Shown piece by piece: positions 43,496 through 49,111 of a DNA stretch of 49,111 bases (its first letter is position 1; each line of letters starts with the position of its first letter). A program made the translations under genes and the position numbers. The notes under the pieces were generated by a model. That model saw only the letters and a program-made list of their open reading frames with translations. It was not told the DNA's origin and did not search any database. The stretch lies in NCBI GenBank assembly GCA_029252265.1, contig JAQXBT010000071.1, positions 1-49,111 of the forward strand. Direction: 5' to 3'. The stretch is from Flavobacteriaceae bacterium (lineage in GTDB: Bacteria > Bacteroidota > Bacteroidia > Flavobacteriales > Flavobacteriaceae).

Positions 43496-44020
43496 TTAAA
43501 ACTTGTACTGAACGCCAACAGAAAACTTCATGATAGAATCAGAGTCTTCAGCATCTTCTATTGTGAAAGTAAAGTAATCTAGGTTAGCTGCTAAACCCCA
43601 GTTACCTCCTAGTGAGTAATTGTAAGTTGCTCCAATGATCCAAGCACTTTCAACATCTTCGTCAAGTTCCATGCCACCTGATTTCATAGATACAGAAGAA
43701 AAGGCATATTGAGGTTTGAAATCAAAATCTCCGAAAGAGATCATTGGACCAACAGCAAAATATCCAACTCCAATAGTAACATCTCCTTCTTTTGAAGCAT
43801 GACTAGTAGCGCCCCAGTTCACTGTTGCACCCCATGTTTCATTGAAACGGTAACCTGCATTGATGAGACCTAAATCTAATCCTGTTTTAGCTGCGTCAGC
43901 TAAATCCCCTTGTGGAATTGCAGCACCAATTGAAACACCGATGTATTTTTTAAAATCTTGTGCAGTTGACGTGTTTGTTAAAAACAAAGCAAGAGCTAGA
44001 GTAAGTAATAATTTTTTCAT
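43496..44020 (-). CDS. Outer-membrane beta-barrel protein A
   Basis: 174 aa. Signal peptide about 1-20 (MKKLLLTLALALFLTNTSTAQ). Mature part alternates polar and hydrophobic residues (GAAIPQGDLADAAKTGLDLG, YNYSLGGNWGLAANLDYF) and ends in QYKF, a terminal aromatic typical of outer-membrane barrels, probably eight strands. Similar to OmpW/OprF-type small barrels, but no specific family is certain. First of four such genes on the minus strand; the upstream gap to the next gene is 454 bases and contains repeat copy 1. Confidence 0.8.
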   Translation of the reverse strand: MKKLLLTLALALFLTNTSTAQDFKKYIGVSIGAAIPQGDLADAAKTGLDLGLINAGYRFNETWGATVNWGATSHASKEGDVTIGVGYFAVGPMISFGDFDFKPQYAFSSVSMKSGGMELDEDVESAWIIGATYNYSLGGNWGLAANLDYFTFTIEDAEDSDSIMKFSVGVQYKF

Positions 44021-44236
44021 AATTTGAATTTTAGTTTATAGTTAATAAATCAAACTTAAACAAAAAATTATAATAAATTACATGTAATTTAATAAAAATG
44101 TACGTTTATCGGTAAAATATAGCCTTTAATAGAGTGAAAAACAATAATGTCACTTAAAAAACAATCAATATATTATTTAGTAAAGTAAATTTATTAGGAA
44201 AAAATAGTAGTTTCTCATTGATATAAAACATAATTC

Positions 44237-44433
44237 TAGCATCGTATTGAGATTATTGGTCATCAATACTTTCGAAATAATTATATGTGTATTTGAATTA
44301 TTATATTACTAGACATAGTATTCGTGTTTGAATAAAAATATTTAATCAATGGTTTCTTATCAATTCAAACATTGACCACCATAAAATACGTTTGTTTTCA
44401 TAAAAGACATACAAATGTTATGGTACAAAAAAA
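44237..44433 (-). repeat. Long non-coding direct repeat, copy 1
   Basis: Pairs with 45246-45442 at a constant offset of 1009, without gaps, with about 12 mismatches counted by eye. Three runs are identical: 44237-44279 (43 bases), 44313-44335 (23) and 44338-44379 (42). Contains inverted repeats GTATTGA/TCAATAC (44244-44250, 44263-44269) and TGTTTGAAT/ATTCAAACA (44325-44333, 44363-44371). Confidence 0.92.
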
Positions 44434-44456
44434 AGGAGCCACTAAGCTCCTTTTTT
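44422..44456 (-). terminator. Terminator of barrel gene 44475-45029
   Basis: Stem AAAAGGAGC / GCTCCTTTT (44431-44439, 44446-44454), loop CACTAA; T runs on both strands. Sequence differs from the terminators of genes A and C. Confidence 0.88.
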
Positions 44457-44474
44457 AAATAAATTAGTGATAAA

Positions 44475-45029
44475 TTATAGTCTAAACCCTAATCTTAACA
44501 TTCCAGTAACAGAACCATCTAAAGCAAAAGCAGTATCATCAGCAGAAATAATTCCTAAACCATATCCAATCTCAGTTCCAATATATACTTTAGGAATAAT
44601 GTAATAATCTGCTCCCAAAAAAACGCCTGCACCAACGGTAAACGCATCGTCAGTACCGTCGTCAGCAAATCCAACACTCCCCTGGTATCCCCAATACGTA
44701 GAAAGACGTTCGGCACCAGAAAAATGGTTTTCAATTCCGTACCCAAGACCAACAGCAAAGGCAGTATCCATACCATCTACACCTGTATCAACAATTTCTA
44801 AATTAACTGATAAACGGGTGGCTTGAGTCTCTGATTTAAATGAACGCATCATAAGAGTTCCAGAAGTCGACTCTGCAAACATTGCAGTCCCATCCAAGTT
44901 TGGCATAAATTTCATTTCGAAAGCAGTATCGCCAGCAGTTGGTTTGTTGAATGTACCAGCATTTGTTGTAATTTGAGCACTGGCGTAACTAATGGATGCT
45001 AAAGCAATAATTGTAAATAATTTTTTCAT
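44475..45029 (-). CDS. Outer-membrane beta-barrel protein B, flanked by direct repeats
   Basis: 184 aa with a signal peptide (about 1-19, ending YASAQ). Mature part has repeated Gly/aromatic strands (AFAVGLGYGIENHF, YIGTEIGYGLGI) and ends LRLGFRL. A small barrel of unknown role, not clearly a recent paralogue of A or C. It is the gene between the two long repeat copies, so homologous recombination could delete or amplify it. A TATTTTTG box at 45102-45109 lies 72 bases before its start. Confidence 0.78.
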   Translation of the reverse strand: MKKLFTIIALASISYASAQITTNAGTFNKPTAGDTAFEMKFMPNLDGTAMFAESTSGTLMMRSFKSETQATRLSVNLEIVDTGVDGMDTAFAVGLGYGIENHFSGAERLSTYWGYQGSVGFADDGTDDAFTVGAGVFLGADYYIIPKVYIGTEIGYGLGIISADDTAFALDGSVTGMLRLGFRL

Positions 45030-45101
45030 AATATTTTAGTTTGTTTATTATTAATAATATAAAATTAAACAAAAAATTATAATATATTAAAAATTATTTA
45101 A

Positions 45102-45109
45102 CAAAAATA
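45102..45109 (-). promoter_or_regulatory. -7 box TATTTTTG for barrel gene B
   Basis: Perfect TAnnTTTG on the minus strand, leader about 65 bases. The matching position in copy 1 reads TACATTTT and is less convincing. Confidence 0.45.
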
Positions 45110-45245
45110 TACTCTTATCGGTAAATAACAGCATTTAACAGAGTGAAAAACAATAGTGTCACTTAAAAAAATCAACATATAATTAAGATAAGTAATTTAC
45201 TAAGCAAAAAACCCGTAATTTCTAATTCATAAAAAATATAAATTA

Positions 45246-45442
45246 TAGCATCGTATTGAGATTATTGGTCATCAATACTTTCGAAATATTTATAAGTTTA
45301 TTTGAATCATTATATTTTTAAACATAGTATTCGTGTTTGAATAAGCATATTTAATCAATGGTTTCTTATCAATTCAAACATTGACCACTACAAAATACGT
45401 TTGTTTTCATATAAGACATACAAATGTTATGGTACAAAAAAA
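45246..45442 (-). repeat. Long non-coding direct repeat, copy 2
   Basis: Partner of 44237-44433, same orientation. Both inverted repeats are retained. Similarity continues, more diverged and with small gaps, to about 45108 (shared TATCGGTAAA, GAGTGAAAAACAATA, TGTCACTTAAAAAA). Confidence 0.92.
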
Positions 45443-45463
45443 GAGGAAGCGACGCTTCCTCTT
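45431..45463 (-). terminator. Terminator of barrel gene 45486-45989
   Basis: Stem AAGAGGAAGC / GCTTCCTCTT (45441-45450, 45454-45463), loop GAC, then T run on the minus strand. Confidence 0.88.
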
Positions 45464-45485
45464 AAATTTAGATTTGATTAAATAA

Positions 45486-45989
45486 TTAGAAATGCAAAGC
45501 AAAACCAATATTAAATTGAAAGATATTTTCATCAGAAAAATCTTCGTTCATAGTTAAGTTATAACGTAATCCTGGTTCAATTGAAACATTTTCACCTAAG
45601 AAAATGGCATACCCAGCTCCTAAGCCTAGCCATGAAGGATTCTCTTCATAGTCTTTAATTGAAGCTCCTGTATAATCCAAAGTTAAAGGAATATTTCCCA
45701 TTAGATAATACTTCCCACCAATTCGATAAGAAAAAGCATTAGTGTCGGTTAAAGAATTTCCAGAATATCCTAAACCTACTTTAATTGCTAGGTCATCTAT
45801 TACAAAGTAACCTCCGTCAACTCCAATGCCATATACAGACTCCCCATCTACAGAGTTGAATGAGAAAGATGTAGTTCCCACCATTTGATTTGCAATGTTA
45901 GTTTCAATTAATAAGCTTCCTTTTTCAGTTTGTGCATTAACAATAGTTAAAGCAAACACAGCCGTAGCTGTTAAAAGTAATTTTTTCAT
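45486..45989 (-). CDS. Outer-membrane beta-barrel protein C
   Basis: 167 aa, signal peptide about 1-19 (ending IVNAQ). Mature part with barrel-like strands (YGIGVDGGYFVIDDLAIKVGLGY, WLGLGAGYAIF) and a terminal F (ALHF). Resembles the Bacteroidota outer-membrane beta-barrel (OMP_b-brl) group. A perfect TACATTTG box at 46023-46030 gives a leader of about 28 bases. The terminator is nearly identical to that of gene A. Confidence 0.8.
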   Translation of the reverse strand: MKKLLLTATAVFALTIVNAQTEKGSLLIETNIANQMVGTTSFSFNSVDGESVYGIGVDGGYFVIDDLAIKVGLGYSGNSLTDTNAFSYRIGGKYYLMGNIPLTLDYTGASIKDYEENPSWLGLGAGYAIFLGENVSIEPGLRYNLTMNEDFSDENIFQFNIGFALHF

Positions 45990-46022
45990 AATAAATTTTG
46001 GGTTTTTTTAATTAATAATTTG

Positions 46023-46030
46023 CAAATGTA
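46023..46030 (-). promoter_or_regulatory. -7 box TACATTTG for barrel gene C
   Basis: Perfect TAnnTTTG on the minus strand, 33 bases before the ATG. Confidence 0.5.
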
Positions 46031-46328
46031 GAATAAAAACTGAGTTAAAAAAATATCACAAAATGGTCATGCTTGAGTTTTAAAAATACTGTTTTATATT
46101 TCAATAAATTAGATGAACAATAATTTATTAACTCTATTCTTTCATAATTAGGGTTAAAGTCGAAATTCAAATATTGATATCTTTGGAAAACAAATTCTAA
46201 AGGAGAAGTGTGTGACTTATAACATTTAAAACTAGAATTAAGTTTTAGTGTTTTTAGCTTTGGAAATGGAGGAATTCGGGTTTTAATACTTCTAAACTAA
46301 GTTTCATTGATTAACTAAGTGTTAAACA

Positions 46329-46354
46329 AAAAAAAATATTTTTTAAAAATATTT
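46329..46354 (-). terminator. Weak AT-only hairpin downstream of barrel gene D
   Basis: AAAAATATT / AATATTTTT inverted repeat. AT-only and about 80 bases from the stop, so uncertain. Confidence 0.25.
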
Positions 46355-46433
46355 TTAAGCTCATGAATTAGTGCCAAAACGGGGCTCTTTTCTGTGATTC
46401 GCTAGCAGTTTTAAAAGTTGTAAGTCTCTATAT

Positions 46434-46994
46434 TTAAAAATTATACCCAAACGAAAATTGAAACACTCTGTTTTTCCATTCAGCATCTGAGTTTTCCAGA
46501 TCATAAATGTTTGATAATCCAAAATTGAAACGCATTGCAAAATTAAAACCTTCTTCTAACTTATATCCTAAACCTAGATTAACTCCATACTCAATTGGTT
46601 TAAAACGATCTTTAGAATTTCTAATGACCGTATTGTTTTGATTTTTAGCTTCTGACTTAATTAAAAATCCTATTTGAGGACCTAATTCGAGACTTAAATA
46701 TTCAATAACATAATATTTAGCCATAATAGGAACGTTTATAAAATTTGTATTTATTGAGATATCAGAATTTCTTGCACCTTGAGCAGAATAGGTCAGCTCT
46801 GGTTGAATTGAAAACACATAAGATAATGGAAGTTCAACAACCGCTCCAAAATGAAATGAGATTCTTGGATCTGTATTTGGGCTACAGGTATTTGCTATAT
46901 TCCCCCCCCCTTTTATACCAAAAGCTACGTCTTGAGCATTCATAGTACATAAGGTAATTAACGTAATGGCAGATAAGGCTATTTTTTTTATCAT
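46434..46994 (-). CDS. Outer-membrane beta-barrel protein D (PorT-like), with nine-G tract
   Basis: 186 aa, signal peptide about 1-21 (ending MNAQ). Mature start DVAFGIKGGGNIANT matches the FGxKGGxN start of the PorT-family outer-membrane barrels, and the ELTYSAQGAR, YLSLELGPQIGFL and final FSFGYNF strands fit. Codons 29-31 are GGG GGG GGG, a nine-G homopolymer (46902-46910) right after the signal peptide. Gain or loss of one base would put the gene out of frame near its start. As sequenced the frame is open. Confidence 0.82.
   Translation of the reverse strand: MIKKIALSAITLITLCTMNAQDVAFGIKGGGNIANTCSPNTDPRISFHFGAVVELPLSYVFSIQPELTYSAQGARNSDISINTNFINVPIMAKYYVIEYLSLELGPQIGFLIKSEAKNQNNTVIRNSKDRFKPIEYGVNLGLGYKLEEGFNFAMRFNFGLSNIYDLENSDAEWKNRVFQFSFGYNF
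46902..46910 (-). repeat. Nine-G homopolymer inside barrel gene D
   Basis: Nine consecutive C on the plus strand (G in the coding strand), exactly filling codons 29-31. By eye it stands out as a long G/C run in AT-rich sequence. Confidence 0.95.
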
Positions 46995-47459
46995 AAAATT
47001 GGGGTTTTAAAATAATTAACTTCTTAAATATATTATAAAAAATTGGAGTGAAAAAACTTATCTAAACCTCTATTAGCAAACCTTATTTACTATTGTTTGA
47101 TTAATGTGTTATTTTTTTAAACAAAATAATTTTATATGTAAAAATTCATGTTTTAAAAAACTCACCTTTTTAACCTTAAAAAAAATAATTTTTTAATTTA
47201 AGACTACTATTAAACCATTAACTGCTGATGTTTAAAATTATATATATTAAACAATAATAAGTACAGATATTTTTAAAATAAATCATGTGGAAAGCTTCAA
47301 AAAAGCTCTTAATTATGAAAAATATAAATACCAAATCATTTAATGGACTTCAAATAAAAAATAAATCCTATCAAAACTCATAAAATTTTAAAAATACCAA
47401 CCGTATTATGTCAATCTTTTTGTAATATCGTTGCATATAAATTCTAAAATAATATTGTT
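46995..47459. other. Non-coding divergent gap between barrel gene D and M28 gene
   Basis: 465 bases, very AT-rich, between divergent genes. A TATCGTTG box at 47426-47433 may be the promoter of the M28 gene. A 32-codon open frame at 47285-47383 (plus) starts MWKASKKL and has no support as a gene. A weak AGCTT/AAGCT hairpin lies near 47294-47308. Confidence 0.6.
47426..47433 (+). promoter_or_regulatory. Possible -7 box TATCGTTG for M28 peptidase
   Basis: One mismatch to TAnnTTTG, 26 bases before the ATG at 47460. Confidence 0.4.
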
Positions 47460-48965
47460 ATGAAACATAAAATTTCACTTTTAATACTTGTTTTGGTTGC
47501 TTACAATGGTTATGGGCAATCTAAAAATCAAGAGTCTTATGCAAACAGTATCACAGCAGACGAATTAAAAGAAAAACTATACACTTATGCCTCTGATGAA
47601 TTTGAAGGTAGAGAAACAGGAACTAAAGGATTAGAGATTGCTATAGACTACTTGAGAAAGCATTATACAAATCTAGAAGTAGGATCCGCAAAATCAAATG
47701 GCGATTATTTCCAAAAAGTCCCCCTAACCATTGTAAATACCCCAGAAGTATCAATAAATGTAGAAAAAGAATCGTTTCGTTATTATGATGATTTTATAAG
47801 CATCGTAGATGCTCAATCAGGTCGCATTAATTCTAAAGACATTGTACTTGTCGGCTATGGCATTGAAGACGAAAAATACAATGACTATGAAGGACTTGAC
47901 GTTGAGGGTAAAATAATCGTTGCGATTGGTGGAGAACCAAAAGACGAAAATGGAAATTTTATTATAAGTGGTAATGACGGGAGTTCAAAATGGTCCAACG
48001 GACGTCAAGAACTGAGAGCAAAAAGTCGTGCTGCAAGAGCCTCCGGTGCAAAAGCATTTTTTTTAATTGATGAATCACTCTTTAAGCGGTATTCCTCTTA
48101 TTATAAAGCACTTGATGAGCGTGGGGGTGAAAGTATTTTATCGCTCGATGTCAACGACGAATCGATGTATGCATTTTTAGTGAGTCAATCCATGGGAGAT
48201 GCTTTATTGAAAGCAAATGAACTTAGTATCGACTTCGAACAAAAAAGTGAACCCATCTCCTCAGACAACGTTGCAGCGATGATTAAAGGCTCAGAAAAAC
48301 CAGACGAATACATTATACTCTCTGCGCATTTAGATCATATTGGTGTTCATGACGGCGAAGTTTTTAATGGAGCTGATGATGATGGTTCTGGAACCGTTGC
48401 TATTTTAGAAATTGCAGAAGCATTCAAAACAGCGGTTAAAAATGGACAAGGCCCAAAGCGCTCCATTATTTTCTTACATGTCACTGGGGAAGAAAAAGGA
48501 TTGCTTGGTTCTCAATATTACACCGATTATGATCCTATAGTTCCTTTGGCTCAAACGGTTGCTAATTTAAATATCGATATGATTGGTAGAACTGATCCTA
48601 AAAGAATTGAAGGCAAACGAAATTACATCTACCTTATTGGGAGTGATAAACTTAGTACGGATTTACATAACTTATCCGAAAACGTCAATACGAAGTACAC
48701 CAACATAGAATTAGACTACACCTATAATGACGACAACGATCCAAATCAATTTTACTACCGTTCTGACCATTATAATTTTGCTAAAAACAACATTCCAGTG
48801 ATCTTTTATTTTAATGGAACCCATGACGATTATCACCAAGCTTCCGATACGCCTGATAAAATTCAATACGATTTATTAGAAAATAGAACGCGTTTGGTAT
48901 TTCATACCGCTTGGGAATTAGCAAACAGAGACGAAGCCGTCCGTGTGGATAAAGCAATTAAGTAA
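47460..48965 (+). CDS. M28-family aminopeptidase, secreted
   Basis: 501 aa with a signal peptide (about 1-20, ending NGYGQ). The zinc site is H290 in SAHLDHIG, D306 in NGADDDGSG, E344/E345 in VTGEEKG, the DMIGR Asp and the HQASDT His, the full set of a dizinc M28 peptidase. A PA-domain-like insert lies about 120-260. It should release N-terminal residues from peptides outside the cytoplasm. No type IX sorting tail is visible. A hairpin follows the stop. Confidence 0.93.
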   Translation: MKHKISLLILVLVAYNGYGQSKNQESYANSITADELKEKLYTYASDEFEGRETGTKGLEIAIDYLRKHYTNLEVGSAKSNGDYFQKVPLTIVNTPEVSINVEKESFRYYDDFISIVDAQSGRINSKDIVLVGYGIEDEKYNDYEGLDVEGKIIVAIGGEPKDENGNFIISGNDGSSKWSNGRQELRAKSRAARASGAKAFFLIDESLFKRYSSYYKALDERGGESILSLDVNDESMYAFLVSQSMGDALLKANELSIDFEQKSEPISSDNVAAMIKGSEKPDEYIILSAHLDHIGVHDGEVFNGADDDGSGTVAILEIAEAFKTAVKNGQGPKRSIIFLHVTGEEKGLLGSQYYTDYDPIVPLAQTVANLNIDMIGRTDPKRIEGKRNYIYLIGSDKLSTDLHNLSENVNTKYTNIELDYTYNDDNDPNQFYYRSDHYNFAKNNIPVIFYFNGTHDDYHQASDTPDKIQYDLLENRTRLVFHTAWELANRDEAVRVDKAIK

Positions 48966-48990
48966 CCTACTCCTAAATTAAACATACAAA

Positions 48991-49019
48991 AAAAGCTTCT
49001 CTGTAATAGAGAAGCTTTT
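48991..49019. terminator. Bidirectional terminator between M28 gene and tRNA-His
   Basis: Twelve-base stem AAAAGCTTCTCT / AGAGAAGCTTTT with loop GTAAT. T runs follow on the minus strand (seven) and TTTT on the plus strand. Confidence 0.9.
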
Positions 49020-49026
49020 GCTTTTG

Positions 49027-49101
49027 GGTGGAAGACCGGGTTCGAACCGGCGACCCCTGGTACCACAAACCAGTGCTCTAACCAGCTGAGCTACAACCAC
49101 C
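49027..49101 (-). tRNA. tRNA-His (anticodon GTG)
   Basis: Minus-strand cloverleaf. Anticodon stem CTGGT / ACCAG with loop TTGTGGT; the anticodon is GTG. T arm GTTCGAAC with CCGG stem. An extra 5' G (position -1, complement of 49101) pairs with C73, as required for tRNA-His. No CCA is encoded (the 3' flank reads CAAAAG). Acceptor pairs 5-68 and 6-67 are both U-U mismatches. Terminator at 48991-49019 follows. Confidence 0.93.
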
Positions 49102-49111
49102 GTTTGGCATT

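Larger units (their letters stand above)
44021..44474. other. Non-coding gap between barrel genes A and B
   Basis: 454 bases, very AT-rich. It holds the terminator of gene B (44422-44455), repeat copy 1 (44237-44433 at high identity plus a diverged part down to about 44100) and the leader of gene A. No plausible gene; only an 11-codon open frame on the minus strand. Confidence 0.7.
45030..45485. other. Non-coding gap between barrel genes B and C
   Basis: 456 bases, AT-rich. Holds the terminator of gene C, repeat copy 2 and the promoter and leader of gene B. No convincing gene. Confidence 0.7.
45990..46433. other. Non-coding gap between barrel genes C and D
   Basis: 444 bases without the long repeat. 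Contains the promoter of C and an all-AT hairpin at about 46329-46354 that could end transcription of D. A TATCTTTG box near 46170-46180 on the plus strand has no gene after it. I see no gene here. Confidence 0.6.

Noticed and set aside
44281-44316. 11-codon open frame on the minus strand, present in both repeat copies
   Set aside because: Its amino acids change freely between copies (few silent changes), so it does not look like a selected peptide.
46165-46260. TATCTTTG box and AAAGGAGAAG motif in the C-D gap suggesting a gene
   Set aside because: The following GTG meets a stop at once; no open frame.
47285-47383. 32-codon open frame in the divergent gap (MWKASKKL start)
   Set aside because: Very AT-rich gap, no promoter or homology that I recognise, Lys/Asn-rich as expected by chance.
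1-49111. CRISPR arrays, insertion sequences, prophage or toxin-antitoxin genes
   Set aside because: None seen: no regularly spaced repeats, transposase or integrase motifs, or paired small antitoxin/toxin frames.

Overview
The window comes from the chromosome of a member of the Bacteroidota, most likely the family Flavobacteriaceae. The evidence is low GC, many -7 promoter boxes of the form TAnnTTTG with few Shine-Dalgarno sites, a PorQ subunit of the type IX secretion system, a DnaX lacking the usual zinc-finger cysteines, a one-chain 2-oxoacid dehydrogenase E1 (alpha+beta fused), and several small outer-membrane beta-barrel proteins. It is mostly ordinary core chromosome. I saw no phage, insertion sequence, CRISPR array or defence island.

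Layout. 1-190: 5' part of RNase P RNA (minus strand, runs off the left edge). 280-2598: dnaX and miaE. 2609-5749: a SixA-like phosphatase, pdxH, a small membrane protein, a rhomboid protease and an LpxL-like acyltransferase. 5828-8952: a tight five-gene operon (secreted YHS protein, DoxX, ATP-grasp ligase, DinB fold, NRDE/TANGO2 type) with no established joint role. 8961-12857: glmM, an AT-rich acyltransferase-3 gene that looks acquired, an ACP phosphodiesterase and a methyltransferase. 12902-22268: a DNA repair stretch with recG on the minus strand facing away from uvrD/pcrA, a YrdC-fold protein, uvrA and a LOG-family protein. 22333-25179: an M1-peptidase-like protein whose zinc ligands are all replaced, followed by a probable beta-barrel. 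25343-29322: E1 alpha/beta fusion and NhaC. 29455-31173: peroxiredoxin, thioredoxin, a small conserved protein, truncated haemoglobin. 31268-33742: ribosomal protein S1 and a BON/LysM protein. 33812-38040: cmk, porQ, lon. 38199-42858: UMF1-type transporter, M48 lipoprotein, two tandem msrB genes, dihydrolipoyl dehydrogenase. 42912-43325: aroQ. 43496-46994: four small outer-membrane barrel genes in a row, separated by unusually long non-coding gaps. 47460-49101: an M28 peptidase and tRNA-His.

Most interesting points. (1) dnaX carries an A10 run containing an in-phase A AAA AAG heptamer exactly at the end of the clamp-loader core. A -1 shift gives one extra residue and a stop, the same arrangement as the E. 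coli tau/gamma switch. (2) The barrel-gene array contains a long non-coding direct repeat: 197 gapless positions with about 12 mismatches, flanking gene 44475-45029, plus a third partial copy near 43423. (3) The fourth barrel gene has a nine-G codon-aligned tract just after its signal peptide, a classic phase-variation layout. Points 2 and 3 together suggest a small surface-protein variation locus. (4) The M1-like protein is a pseudopeptidase fused to a barrel. (5) The five-gene YHS/DoxX/ATP-grasp/DinB/NRDE operon is a candidate for an uncharacterised pathway.

All identifications are from reading the sequence and knowledge of families; no search was run. Promoter calls rest on the known Bacteroidota consensus and are tentative.
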